Assembly (NCBI GenBank): GCA_913048115.1
Contig: CAJWVI010000008.1
Span: 1-57,609 of the forward strand
Origin: an uncultured Flavobacteriaceae bacterium
Lineage (GTDB): Bacteria; Bacteroidota; Bacteroidia; Flavobacteriales; Flavobacteriaceae
Length of the DNA stretch: 57,609 bases
Direction of reading: 5' to 3'
Positions 1 to 8,699 of this stretch are shown one piece after another; positions within the stretch are counted from its first letter, which is position 1, and each line of letters starts with the position of its first letter. A program made the translations under genes and the position numbers. The notes under the pieces were generated by a model. It had not been told where the DNA came from. It worked only from the letters and a program-made list of their open reading frames with translations, and did not search any database.

Positions 1-10
1 ATAAAATAAT

Positions 11-46
11 AAAAAGGCGCTTCAAAATTGAAGCGCCTTTTTTTTT
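11..46. terminator. Bidirectional Rho-independent terminator
   Basis: A perfect 9-bp stem (GGCGCTTCA at 16-24, TGAAGCGCC at 29-37) has a 4-nt loop. It is flanked by an A run on the left and a T run on the right, so it can end transcription in either direction. On the minus strand it would close the purM-prfA-pyrF-btuF-like operon. Confidence 0.85.
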
Positions 47-118
47 GAAAAAAAAACCAAAATCCATCACATCGTCTATAGAAAAAATAGCCCACTAAAC
101 AATAATTAATATTGAGCG

Positions 119-892
119 TTAGTGTAAGCTCTTGAAGTAGCTAAAGGCGTCTTGCAATCTAGAACCGTACCAAGAAAAGTATGCTCCATCAACAAGCCTT
201 AGGTCTTTACCAAGAGCCTCTTTAAGCCCCCTAAGATGACTCTGCTTGAACGGAAAAGGCTCTGATGACAACAATATAAGGTCTGCTTCTTTAAGGCTTT
301 CTATATTTATTTCTGGATATCTAGACCTTGGCTCTTTAATTATATTTTCAAATTTATTAATCTTTAATAAGTCATTAATAAAGGTGTCTTGTCCAGCAGC
401 CATAAATGGGTTTTTCCATATAAGATAGACCACTTTCCTTACATTCTTGTTAGCAATAAAGGCACTAAAAGAGGTCTGTTCCTTTTTTATATTTGTAATG
501 ATTTGAAGTGCTCTTTCTTCTTTTTTAAAGAGTTTACCCAGCAGAGAAATCATCTCTAGACTCTCCGCAATAGTATAAATATCACTCACCCAAACAGGTG
601 CTATTTTAGCACAAGAGGCAACTAGTTCTTTTGTGTTTTCTTCTTTATTACAAATAATGATATCTGGCTGTAAGGCTTTTATTCTGTCTAGATGAACAGT
701 CTTAGTACCACCTACAACTGGCACATTATCAAGCAATTTTTTTGGATGAATACAAAATTTGGTAATCCCTACTAATTGTTTTAGTAAGCCTAAGTCAACA
801 AGTAGTTCTGTTTGGGAGGGCACTAGAGACACAATACGTTTTGGAGTTTCTAAAAAATCAAAAACAGTATCTAGTTGATCTTTACTTTGCAT
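119..892 (-). CDS. BtuF-like helical-backbone metal receptor (ABC-type substrate-binding fold) without signal peptide
   Basis: The 257-aa product resembles the BtuF/FepB-type periplasmic-binding fold. [13 protein letters not shown] near the N terminus, then [13 protein letters not shown] and a C-terminal lobe with [14 protein letters not shown], match the cobalamin/iron-complex binding family. The start at 892 gives MQSKDQ and overlaps the pyrF stop by 11 nt; a longer reading into pyrF would only add pyrF-encoded sequence in another frame. From this start there is no signal peptide or lipobox, which is odd for a protein normally outside the membrane, and no permease or ATPase gene lies nearby. 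It is the last gene of the purM-prfA-pyrF run. The fold assignment is fairly safe. Ligand and cell location are unknown, and a cytoplasmic binding or salvage role is possible. Confidence 0.75.
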   Translation of the reverse strand: MQSKDQLDTVFDFLETPKRIVSLVPSQTELLVDLGLLKQLVGITKFCIHPKKLLDNVPVVGGTKTVHLDRIKALQPDIIICNKEENTKELVASCAKIAPVWVSDIYTIAESLEMISLLGKLFKKEERALQIITNIKKEQTSFSAFIANKNVRKVVYLIWKNPFMAAGQDTFINDLLKINKFENIIKEPRSRYPEINIESLKEADLILLSSEPFPFKQSHLRGLKEALGKDLRLVDGAYFSWYGSRLQDAFSYFKSLH

Positions 893-1700
893 CAAGGATA
901 TCCTGCATTTGTTGTTGTAACCCTTTTGCAGCATTTGCAGCAGCATTTGCAAAATCTTTACCCGAGGAAGCGTAAATAATTCCTCGAGAAGAATTAATAA
1001 GCAAACCAACGGCATCATTCATACCATAGGCACAAACATCTTGTAAACTACCTCCTTGCGCACCAACTCCCGGAACAAGTAAAAAACTATGTGGAACAAT
1101 TTTACGTATCTCTAAAAGATATTCTGCCTTGGTTGCTCCTACTACGTACATCAAATTTTTTGCATTATACCAGGTAGTAGAGCTCTTAAGCACCTGCTTG
1201 TAAAGCTCTTGTGTTTCTAAAATCTTAGTCTGAAAATCAAAAGCACCTTTATTAGAGGTAAGCGCTAGAAGTATCGTATGCTTGTCTTCAAAAGCCAAAA
1301 AGGGCTCTACAGAATCCTTGCCCATATAAGGAGCCACTGTAACAGAATCAAACCCTAGGTCCTCAAAAAAAGCTTTCGCATACATACTAGATGTATTGCC
1401 GATGTCTCCTCTTTTAGCGTCTGCAATGGTGAATATTTCTGGATAGTTATCTCTAAGGTATTGAATTGTTTTCTCTAAAGCTTTCCATCCTTTAATACCA
1501 TGGGCTTCATAAAAAGCGGTGTTGGGTTTGTAGGCTACTGCAAGATGATGTGTTGCATCGATAATTTCTTTGTTGAATGCAAAAATAGGGTCCTCTTGTT
1601 TTAATAAATGCTCGGGGATTTTACTTAAATCAACATCCAACCCAATGCATAAAAAGGATTTTTTTTGATGTATTTGGTCAACTAGCATTTCAGTAGTCAT
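882..1700 (-). CDS. pyrF: Orotidine 5'-phosphate decarboxylase
   Basis: Catalyses the last step of UMP synthesis, decarboxylation of OMP, in the cytoplasm. The 272-aa length and the signature [10 protein letters not shown] (residues 94-103; D94, K96 and D99 are the catalytic charged network) place it in the longer type-2 OMP decarboxylase group. The early GLDVDL motif and the late [11 protein letters not shown] phosphate-binding loop are also present. It lies 10 nt downstream of prfA and overlaps the next gene by 11 nt, so translation of the two is probably coupled. Nothing looks damaged. Confidence 0.95.
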   Translation of the reverse strand: MTTEMLVDQIHQKKSFLCIGLDVDLSKIPEHLLKQEDPIFAFNKEIIDATHHLAVAYKPNTAFYEAHGIKGWKALEKTIQYLRDNYPEIFTIADAKRGDIGNTSSMYAKAFFEDLGFDSVTVAPYMGKDSVEPFLAFEDKHTILLALTSNKGAFDFQTKILETQELYKQVLKSSTTWYNAKNLMYVVGATKAEYLLEIRKIVPHSFLLVPGVGAQGGSLQDVCAYGMNDAVGLLINSSRGIIYASSGKDFANAAANAAKGLQQQMQDILDAK

Positions 1701-1710
1701 AATGTTGTTT

Positions 1711-2787
1711 TTAGAATGTATCTCCAGATTCTTTAAGTCGCTCGGTGTTGTCTACAAGCTGTAACTCATCAATAATTTTTTGAATGTCTCCATCTATAAT
1801 ATTACTCAAATCATATAGCGTTAAATTAATTCTATGATCTGTAACACGGCCCTGAGAATAATTATAAGTGCGTATTTTTGCACTTCTATCACCACTAGTG
1901 ACCTGTGAACCTCGTTTCAATGCGTCTTCTGCATTCTTTTTAGCAAGTTCTAAGTCATACAATCTAGAACGTAATACCTTAAATGCTTTTTCTTTATTTT
2001 TATGTTGTGATTTTTGATCTTGACACTGTGCAACTAAGCCAGTAGGTGTATGGGTTAAACGTACAGCAGAATAGGTTGTGTTTACAGATTGTCCACCGGG
2101 TCCAGAAGAACAGAAGAAATCGATACGCACATCCTTCATCTCAATTTGAACATCAAACTCTTCGGCCTCAGGGAATACCATAACCGTAGCTGCGCTTGTG
2201 TGGACCCGCCCTTGGGTCTCTGTTTGCGGCACACGTTGCACACGGTGCACACCAGCTTCAAACTTTAGAGTTCCATAAACGTCATTTCCTTCAATTTCTA
2301 TTTGAATAGCCTTATATCCACCACTGGTTCCCTCACTAAAATCAACTACGCTTGTTTTCCAACCTTTGTTTTCACAATATTTTGTGTACATCCTATGCAG
2401 ATCTCCAGCAAAAATACTAGCCTCATCTCCTCCAGTTCCTGCTTTAATTTCCATCACCGCATTTTTTGCATCTTCGGGATCTTTTGGTATGAGCATAAAC
2501 TTGATTTGTTCTTCAAGAGTTTCAATATTAGACTTTGCCTCATCCAACTGCATTTTGGCCATCTCTACCATATCTGCATCACTTCCATCTGCTAGGATCT
2601 CATCAGCCTCTGCTATATGCTCGGTAGCCATAATATACTGCTCCCGCTTTTTCATAAGTGCATTTAAATCTTTATACTCTTTATTGAGTTGTACGTATTG
2701 CTTTTGATCACTAATAATATCTGGTTGAATGATTAAATCACTCACCTCATCAAAACGATTTTTTACTATTTGAAGTTTTTCTAGCAT
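1711..2787 (-). CDS. prfA: Peptide chain release factor 1
   Basis: Class I release factor that reads UAA/UAG and triggers peptide hydrolysis on the ribosome. The 358-aa chain has the GGQ catalytic motif at 231-233 ([10 protein letters not shown]) and a P-x-T codon-recognition tripeptide, here PQT at 187-189 in [10 protein letters not shown]. That separates it from RF2, which carries SPF. An N-terminal coiled coil occupies about residues 1-110. It sits between purM (45 nt upstream) and pyrF (10 nt downstream) on the same strand. The start is the ATG directly before [11 protein letters not shown]. Confidence 0.96.
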   Translation of the reverse strand: MLEKLQIVKNRFDEVSDLIIQPDIISDQKQYVQLNKEYKDLNALMKKREQYIMATEHIAEADEILADGSDADMVEMAKMQLDEAKSNIETLEEQIKFMLIPKDPEDAKNAVMEIKAGTGGDEASIFAGDLHRMYTKYCENKGWKTSVVDFSEGTSGGYKAIQIEIEGNDVYGTLKFEAGVHRVQRVPQTETQGRVHTSAATVMVFPEAEEFDVQIEMKDVRIDFFCSSGPGGQSVNTTYSAVRLTHTPTGLVAQCQDQKSQHKNKEKAFKVLRSRLYDLELAKKNAEDALKRGSQVTSGDRSAKIRTYNYSQGRVTDHRINLTLYDLSNIIDGDIQKIIDELQLVDNTERLKESGDTF

Positions 2788-2832
2788 AGGAGTTTAATTC
2801 TTGTAAATCTACAATAAAAATGATGAACATTC

Positions 2833-4011
2833 TTAGTACTCAAAGGTTCCGTAAGGGCTCTTTATGGTTAATTTTTTTTCTTCACAGGCTTCAACTCTTC
2901 CAATAATTTGAGCAGGAATATTAAACGATTCTGAAATTTTAATAATATCGGCAGCAATAGCCTCATTGACGTATAACTCCATTCTGTGCCCCATATTAAA
3001 GACCTGATACATTTCTTTCCAGTCTGTACCACTTTGGTCTTGTATTAGTTTAAACAAAGGGGGCGCTTCAAAAAGATTGTCTTTAATGATGTGTAAGTTT
3101 TTTACAAAATGAAGAATTTTGGTTTGAGCTCCTCCACTACAATGAACCATACCATGAAGATGCTCTTTGGCACAGCTTTGTAATATTTTTTTAATTACAG
3201 GGGCGTATGTTCTTGTTGGAGACAATACTAATTTACCTGCATTAAGGGGTGACCCCTCAACAGCATCTGTTAGTTTTTTTGAACCAGAGTACACAAGGTC
3301 TTCTGGCACTGCTTGGTCATAACTCTCAGGGTACTTCTTAGCTAGTTCTTTACTAAATACATCGTGACGGGCAGATGTCAATCCATTACTCCCCATACCA
3401 CCGTTATATTCTGTCTCATAGGTAGCTTGCCCAAAGGATGCTAACCCAATAATAACATCTCCAGACTTAATATTTTTATTATCAATTACATCACTGCGTT
3501 TCATGCGTGCTGTTACTGTAGAGTCTACAATAATGGTGCGCACTAAATCTCCAACATCTGCAGTTTCTCCTCCTGTAGAGTGTATCTTCACGTCAAATTT
3601 TGAAAGATCTTGAATAAGAGCCTCTGTACCATTTATAATAGCAGAAATAACCTCTCCAGTAATTAGGTTTTTATTTCGCCCTATGGTGGAAGATAGCATG
3701 ATAGTGTCTACAGCACCAACACAAATAAGATCATCAATATTCATGATAAGTGCATCTTGTGCTATTCCTTTCCAAACAGATAAATCACCTGTTTCCTTCC
3801 AATACATGTAGGCCAAAGAAGATTTTGTTCCAGCGCCGTCTGCGTGCATCACTAAACAATAGTCTTCATCTGCAGTTAAATAATCTGGCACTATCTTGCA
3901 AAATGCCTGTGGAAACAACCCTTTATCTACATTTTTGATGGCATTATGGACATCTTCTTTTGATGCAGAAACGCCTCTTTGGGCATATCTTTTTGAAATA
4001 TCTTGACTCAT
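2833..4011 (-). CDS. purM: Phosphoribosylformylglycinamidine cyclo-ligase (AIR synthetase)
   Basis: Purine synthesis enzyme that closes the imidazole ring of FGAM to give AIR, using ATP. The 392-aa product starts MSQDISKRYAQRGVS and shows the PurM/SelD-type ATP-binding features HADGAGTKSSLAY, NIDDLICVGA and HSTGGETADVGDLVRT. It follows the Bacteroidota version of the family, which is longer than the roughly 345-aa E. coli enzyme. I chose the start at 4011 rather than an ATG 21 nt further upstream, because the longer start would overlap the -7 promoter box at 4030-4037. It is the first gene of a probable purM-prfA-pyrF operon. Confidence 0.93.
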   Translation of the reverse strand: MSQDISKRYAQRGVSASKEDVHNAIKNVDKGLFPQAFCKIVPDYLTADEDYCLVMHADGAGTKSSLAYMYWKETGDLSVWKGIAQDALIMNIDDLICVGAVDTIMLSSTIGRNKNLITGEVISAIINGTEALIQDLSKFDVKIHSTGGETADVGDLVRTIIVDSTVTARMKRSDVIDNKNIKSGDVIIGLASFGQATYETEYNGGMGSNGLTSARHDVFSKELAKKYPESYDQAVPEDLVYSGSKKLTDAVEGSPLNAGKLVLSPTRTYAPVIKKILQSCAKEHLHGMVHCSGGAQTKILHFVKNLHIIKDNLFEAPPLFKLIQDQSGTDWKEMYQVFNMGHRMELYVNEAIAADIIKISESFNIPAQIIGRVEACEEKKLTIKSPYGTFEY

Positions 4012-4029
4012 GGTTCTATTTTCTATTAG

Positions 4030-4060
4030 CAAAAGTACAGATTAAAAAAAGTCCATCAAA
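4030..4060 (-). promoter_or_regulatory. Bacteroidota-type promoter of purM operon
   Basis: Read on the minus strand, TTTG (4057-4060) and TACTTTTG (4030-4037) are separated by 19 nt, matching the -33 TTTG / -7 TAnnTTTG consensus. The -7 box ends 18 nt before the purM start. It is the best complete promoter match I found. Confidence 0.75.
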
Positions 4061-4133
4061 GTGAGGTTTTAATTAAAATGATAGTTTATCAATAAATCTT
4101 GCAAACCAAGGCTATTGAATCTTAAAATTGAGT

Positions 4134-4172
4134 AAAAGAAAGCCCGTAATTTCTTACAGGCTTTCTTTTTTA
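4134..4172 (-). terminator. Terminator of glnN
   Basis: Arms AAAAGAAAGCCCGTAA (4134-4149) and TTACAGGCTTTCTTTT (4154-4169) pair with one interruption around a 4-nt loop. Reading leftward, the stem is followed by a short T-rich tail. It lies 20 nt beyond the glnN stop and before the purM promoter. Confidence 0.7.
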
Positions 4173-4188
4173 TATAAAATATGTACTA

Positions 4189-6372
4189 TTATCTGGTAAA
4201 TAATAATTCACGGTACTTTGTTAGTGGCCAGATTTCATCATCTACCAACAACTCTAACTTATCACAGTGATAACGGATTTCATCAAAGAAAGGCTTTATT
4301 TTATCACAATAAGCAATCGCACGCTTCTCTGAATCATCAATCTTGTTAGCCTTCTTACGGGCGTTAATCATATTGGTAATACCACTATTGATGTTTTCGA
4401 TATGGTTGCTAATAGCCTCTATTAGATTCATCTGCTCTTTAGCCAGTTTCTTAAACTCTTTACCATAGATATCTTTAAGACCCTGTACGTTTTCTATGAG
4501 TACATTTTGGTATTTAATAGCTGTAGGTATCACATGATTTCTTGCAATATCACCCAACACTCTTGCCTCTATTTGAATATGCATGGCATACTCTTCAACC
4601 TCAATTTCATGACGCGCCTCAATCTCAACTTTATTCATGATTCCTAATCCCTCATAAAGCGCAATGGTTTTCTTTGATATCTGTTCTCTTAAGGCTATTG
4701 GCGTTGTTTTATTATTACTTAAACCGCGCTTTTCTGCCTCTTTCTCCCAGGCTTCTCCATACCCATCACCTTCAAATCGAATGCGCTTACTCTCTTTAAT
4801 GTATTCACGTAATACATTAAAAATAGCATCGTCTTTTTTCATTTTTTTATTCTTAATCAAATCGTCAACCTGCACCTTAAACTCCATTAACTGTTTTGCT
4901 ACAATAGCATTTAAAACAGTCATAGGCTTAGCACAATTAGCAGTAGAACCTACAGCTCTAAACTCAAACTTATTACCAGTAAAAGCAAATGGTGAGGTAC
5001 GGTTACGGTCTGTGTTGTCTAATAAAATTTCAGGAATCTTACCAACAACATTTAGTTTAAGTTCTGTTTTATCTTCTGGAGATAATTTACCATGTTTCAC
5101 TTTTTCCAAAGCATCCAATACATTGGTTAATTGCGTCCCGATAAACACCGAAATAATAGCGGGTGGAGCTTCATTAGCACCAAGACGGTGGTCATTACTT
5201 GCTCCTGCAATTGCTGCCCTCAATAATTCTTCGTATTGGTTCACGGCTTTAATAGTATTGACAAAGAAGGTTAAAAACTGTAAATTCTTCATCGGGGTGC
5301 TACCAGGACTTAAAAGGTTAACACCTGTGTTGGTTGCCAAAGACCAATTGTTATGTTTTCCACTTCCATTTATACCTGCAAATGGCTTTTCATGAAATAA
5401 CACTTTAAAGTTATGTCTATCTGCAACTTTCGACATCACATCCATAAGTAAGGAGTTATGGTCTACTGCAAGATTGGTCTCTTCAAAAATAGGCGCTAGT
5501 TCAAATTGGTTTGGCGCTACTTCGTTATGACGTGTTTTTACTGGAATACCCAAATACATACACTCGGTCTCCAAATCACGCATATAGTCTAGCGCACGTT
5601 TTGGTATAGATCCAAAATAATGATCGTCTAATTGTTGTCCTTTTGCAGAAATATGTCCTAACAAAGTTCTTCCTGTCAAATTAATGTCGGGTCTTGATTT
5701 AGCCAATGCTTTATCAATCAAGAAATACTCTTGTTCCCACCCTAGGGTTGGGTTTACTTTAGTTACGTTTTTGTCAAAATACTTTGCAACATCTGTAGCA
5801 GCTGTATCTATTGTTTGCAAGGCTCTCAATAAAGGGGTTTTATTATCTAAAGCTTCCCCGGTGTAAGAAACAAATACAGTAGGAATACACAAAGTAGTTT
5901 CGTAAATAAATGCAGGAGAAGTAGGATCCCAAGCGGTATAACCACGGGCTTCAAAGGTGTTTCGAATCCCTCCGTTTGGAAAACTAGAGGCATCTGGCTC
6001 TTGTTGAACCAACTGCCCACCACCAAACTTTTCTATAGCTCCATCTTCAGTAGTTTCAAAAAAAGCATCATGCTTCTCTGCAGTGGTTCCCGTTAATGGT
6101 TGAAACCAGTGTGTGTAATGAGTAGCTCCTTTTGCAATGGCCCACTCTTTCATTCCTGTAGAAATATGATCTGCAATATTTCTATCAATTTTACTACCGT
6201 TTTCAACAGCATCTTGAACGCTTTTAAATGAATCCTTAGTCAAGAATTGACGCATAGCAGCGTTATTAAATACATTTGTTCCGAAAATAGCAGAACGCCT
6301 TTCTGGCTCTTGAACGTCTATAACGGGACGATTAAATGTTTCTTTAATGGCATGAAATCTTAATGTAGACAT
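4189..6372 (-). CDS. glnN: Glutamine synthetase type III
   Basis: ATP-dependent amidation of glutamate with ammonium, the main nitrogen assimilation step. The 727-aa length is typical of GSIII, not of the 470-aa GSI. Family-specific stretches include FGGGQLVQQEPDASSF, FEARGYTAWDPTSP, NQFELAPIFEETN, KHNNWSLATNTG and NRTSPFAFTGNKFEFR. The C-terminal helical region includes EYAMHIQIEARVLGD. It is transcribed alone, with a terminator downstream and a 350-nt upstream region carrying a TAATTTTG box and two copies of a C-rich motif. No P-II or transporter gene is linked. Confidence 0.95.
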   Translation of the reverse strand: MSTLRFHAIKETFNRPVIDVQEPERRSAIFGTNVFNNAAMRQFLTKDSFKSVQDAVENGSKIDRNIADHISTGMKEWAIAKGATHYTHWFQPLTGTTAEKHDAFFETTEDGAIEKFGGGQLVQQEPDASSFPNGGIRNTFEARGYTAWDPTSPAFIYETTLCIPTVFVSYTGEALDNKTPLLRALQTIDTAATDVAKYFDKNVTKVNPTLGWEQEYFLIDKALAKSRPDINLTGRTLLGHISAKGQQLDDHYFGSIPKRALDYMRDLETECMYLGIPVKTRHNEVAPNQFELAPIFEETNLAVDHNSLLMDVMSKVADRHNFKVLFHEKPFAGINGSGKHNNWSLATNTGVNLLSPGSTPMKNLQFLTFFVNTIKAVNQYEELLRAAIAGASNDHRLGANEAPPAIISVFIGTQLTNVLDALEKVKHGKLSPEDKTELKLNVVGKIPEILLDNTDRNRTSPFAFTGNKFEFRAVGSTANCAKPMTVLNAIVAKQLMEFKVQVDDLIKNKKMKKDDAIFNVLREYIKESKRIRFEGDGYGEAWEKEAEKRGLSNNKTTPIALREQISKKTIALYEGLGIMNKVEIEARHEIEVEEYAMHIQIEARVLGDIARNHVIPTAIKYQNVLIENVQGLKDIYGKEFKKLAKEQMNLIEAISNHIENINSGITNMINARKKANKIDDSEKRAIAYCDKIKPFFDEIRYHCDKLELLVDDEIWPLTKYRELLFTR

Positions 6373-6722
6373 AGATTGTACTCTTTAAGTGTTTGTTTTT
6401 CTGAAAGTTGAATCAGACTCTTATTTTAAAAGCACAAAATTACATGTTTTAAACACATACCCCCTATTATTTTGTTTAAATTATCAACAAAAACAGATTT
6501 TCAACACTTATACCCCCCTGTTTTTATCTTAAAAAGACTAAAGTGATTGATTTTATGAGATATTTAAAAAAAACCAGATTGACAGCATAAAAAAATTTGA
6601 GTGTTAATGCACAAAAAGGCCGCTTTTGCTAGATACTTTTTTAAAGACAGCGTCCTAAAGGCAATAATTTTAAATTAATATAACCACTAAAATTTGTATT
6701 TTTACATTTTAAAATAATTGCT
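6373..6722. promoter_or_regulatory. Divergent regulatory region between glnN and the small membrane protein gene
   Basis: This 350-nt stretch holds no convincing gene. On the minus strand CAAAATTA at 6435-6442 reads TAATTTTG, a perfect -7 box for glnN. Two similar sites, AAACACATACCCCCT (6451-6465) and CAACACTTATACCCCCCT (6502-6519), lie about 9 and 60 nt upstream of that box, where an operator and an activator site would be expected. On the plus strand TATTTTTA at 6697-6704 could serve the small gene at 6723. Confidence 0.5.
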
Positions 6723-6926
6723 ATGGAACTTCTACTTATTACAATCGTACTTTTATTATTAGCCGTAGCTGGTATAGCTATAAAAATATGGGCGAAAAAA
6801 GATGGTGAATTTGCAGGAACCTGTGCTAGCCAGAGCCCGTTTTTAAATAAAGATGGTGAAGCCTGCGGGTTTTGCGGAAAAAATCCAGACCAATTTGACA
6901 CCTGTAGTGAAGAAAAAAACCAATAA
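6723..6926 (+). CDS. Small single-span membrane protein with four cysteines
   Basis: The 67-aa product has one hydrophobic helix (about residues 2-20), a KIWAKK positive border and then a short soluble tail with Cys34, Cys48, Cys51 and Cys61. The tail pattern is TCASQSP, then ACGFCG, then DTC. It resembles small proteins in other Flavobacteriia usually named only 'membrane or secreted protein'. The CxxC plus two outlying cysteines suggests binding of a metal or an iron-sulfur cluster, but no function is established. The opposite-strand reading of the same DNA is rejected: it lacks these features, while the plus-strand protein has a coherent helix-plus-cysteine design. Confidence 0.75.
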   Translation: MELLLITIVLLLLAVAGIAIKIWAKKDGEFAGTCASQSPFLNKDGEACGFCGKNPDQFDTCSEEKNQ

Positions 6927-7097
6927 ACACGACTAGAGTTTTGATTTCTATCAATACATCATAATACACTCTAACAAAAAAAAAGCAGGCTACATATTCA
7001 AAGGGGTAAACCGTATTACTTCTTGATTTTTAGTGCTGTTTTTAATTAAAGTTCAAAATGTTATCTTTATTTCAAATACACCTACAAAAATAATACT

Positions 7098-7670
7098 GTG
7101 GAACTAGACAAGGGAGGTATTCTTATTCAAGTAGCTAATGCAAAATTAGGCAAACAATCTGCTTACAATTTTTTATTAGATCATTTTTGGAACGAAGTCT
7201 ATGGATTTCAAATTAAACGTGTTCAAAATGAATTTGAAGCCGAAGACATTACCATAGAGACCTTTGCCAAGGCCTTTGATAAAATCCACACCTATAAAGA
7301 AACCTATGTGTTTAGCACCTGGCTTATTGCAATTTCAAAAAACATCCAGATAGACAAAACCCGAAAGAAAAATGCGATCCTTCATAACCAGGCAAGCCAA
7401 GCAAGTGAAGCACAGTTAAAAAGTGTGCCAGATGCAAACCCCACTCCAGAAGATGTCTTAATCACCAAACAAAACTTAACACAGCTTTTACGAGATATTA
7501 AATTACTAAAACCGGCATATCAACAGGTAATACAATTGCGTTACTTTCAAGAAATGAGCTATACAGAAATAGCTATACAGCTCCATGAACCTCTTAGCAA
7601 CATTAAAGTACGTTTGTTACGTGCAAAAAAACTGTTGGCAGAAATTATTACAAAAAAAAATACGCTTTAA
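7098..7670 (+). CDS. ECF-type RNA polymerase sigma factor
   Basis: The 190-aa product has sigma-70 region 2 at about residues 22-92 (AEDITIETFAKAFDKI, FSTWLIAISKNIQIDKTRKK) and region 4 at about 130-185 (QQVIQLRYFQEMSYTEIAIQL, NIKVRLLRAKKLL). This is the two-domain layout of extracytoplasmic-function sigma factors. The start is GTG; no in-frame ATG gives a full region 2. TATCTTTA at 7062-7069 may be its promoter. No anti-sigma gene is adjacent, unlike many ECF loci, so how its activity is controlled cannot be read here. Confidence 0.88.
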   Translation: MELDKGGILIQVANAKLGKQSAYNFLLDHFWNEVYGFQIKRVQNEFEAEDITIETFAKAFDKIHTYKETYVFSTWLIAISKNIQIDKTRKKNAILHNQASQASEAQLKSVPDANPTPEDVLITKQNLTQLLRDIKLLKPAYQQVIQLRYFQEMSYTEIAIQLHEPLSNIKVRLLRAKKLLAEIITKKNTL

Positions 7671-7806
7671 CACCTCTCTTCTCGAAATCAACAACTGCTT
7701 TTTTATTTAAGTTCAGTATTTGGTTTAGCACTACAGCTCTATAAATTTAGCATAACATTATAGTTTATCAACAGGTTAAAAATGCTACACTATTAATTTT
7801 GTATCG

Positions 7807-7814
7807 TATCTTTG
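7807..7814 (+). promoter_or_regulatory. -7 promoter box of lipA
   Basis: TATCTTTG is a perfect TAnnTTTG match ending only 6 nt before the lipA ATG, so the transcript may have almost no leader. No good -33 TTTG is visible at the usual spacing. Confidence 0.5.
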
Positions 7815-7820
7815 TATTCT

Positions 7821-8693
7821 ATGAGCACACAAACCTTAGCACCACAACAAAGAACTCCAAAACCCAAGTGGCTTCGTGTAAAGTTACCTACAGGTAAAAA
7901 ATACACGGCACTAAGAGGGCTCGTAGATAAATACAACTTACATACTATTTGCACCTCTGGAAGCTGCCCAAATATGGGAGAGTGCTGGACAGAAGGAACA
8001 GCTACTTTTATGATTCTAGGAAATGTATGTACGCGTTCTTGCGGTTTTTGTGGTGTTAAGACAGGAAGACCAGAAGATGTAGACTGGGACGAGCCAGAAA
8101 AAGTAGCGCGTTCTATAAAAATAATGGGCATCAAACATGCTGTTGTTACCTCTGTGGACCGTGATGACCTTAAAGATATGGGTTCTATTATCTGGGCAGA
8201 AACGGTGAAAGCTATTCGCCGAATGAACCCAGAGACAACCTTAGAAACATTAATTCCAGATTTTCAAGGAAACACAACAAACATAGACCGTATCATTGCT
8301 GTTAAACCAGAAGTAGTATCTCACAACATGGAGACCGTTAAACGCTTAACACGCGAGGTACGCATTCAAGCTAAGTATGAAAAAAGCTTGGAGGTCTTAA
8401 AATACCTTAAAGATAATGGCATTAAACGCACCAAGAGCGGTATGATGCTTGGGCTTGGAGAAAAAGAGGAAGAAGTAATTCAAACCATGCGTGATTTGCG
8501 AGGCGTAGGGCTAGACATATTAACAATTGGGCAATACTTACAGCCATCAAAAAAGCACTTACCTGTTAAAGAGTTCATCACACCAGAACAATTTGAGAAG
8601 TATGAAAAAATTGGTCTTGAAATGGGCTTTAGGCACGTAGAGAGTAGCGCGCTAGTTCGTTCTTCTTACAAGGCTCAAAAACACCTTACTTAA
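7821..8693 (+). CDS. lipA: Lipoyl synthase
   Basis: Radical-SAM enzyme that inserts two sulfurs into octanoyl groups on lipoyl domains. The 290-aa product has both iron-sulfur cluster motifs: the auxiliary cluster CX4CX5C at C44, C49 and C55 ([12 protein letters not shown]) and the radical-SAM CX3CX2C at C70, C74 and C77 (CTRSCGFC). The C-terminal RSSY (280-283) supplies the serine ligand of the auxiliary cluster. I start at the ATG at 7821; a TTG nine bases earlier lies inside the promoter box. Its product would modify the E2 protein encoded at 35364-36641. GAPDH follows after 6 nt. Confidence 0.95.
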   Translation: MSTQTLAPQQRTPKPKWLRVKLPTGKKYTALRGLVDKYNLHTICTSGSCPNMGECWTEGTATFMILGNVCTRSCGFCGVKTGRPEDVDWDEPEKVARSIKIMGIKHAVVTSVDRDDLKDMGSIIWAETVKAIRRMNPETTLETLIPDFQGNTTNIDRIIAVKPEVVSHNMETVKRLTREVRIQAKYEKSLEVLKYLKDNGIKRTKSGMMLGLGEKEEEVIQTMRDLRGVGLDILTIGQYLQPSKKHLPVKEFITPEQFEKYEKIGLEMGFRHVESSALVRSSYKAQKHLT

Positions 8694-8699
8694 CACATT

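Noticed and set aside
4012-4032. Longer purM start at 4032
   Set aside because: It would overlap the well-formed -7 box at 4030-4037.
4664-5395. Long plus-strand open frame inside glnN
   Set aside because: It is antisense to a fully recognisable type III glutamine synthetase, and its translation has no domain-like features.
6641-6901. Minus-strand open frame opposite the small membrane protein
   Set aside because: The plus-strand reading has a membrane helix and ordered cysteines; this one has no comparable features.
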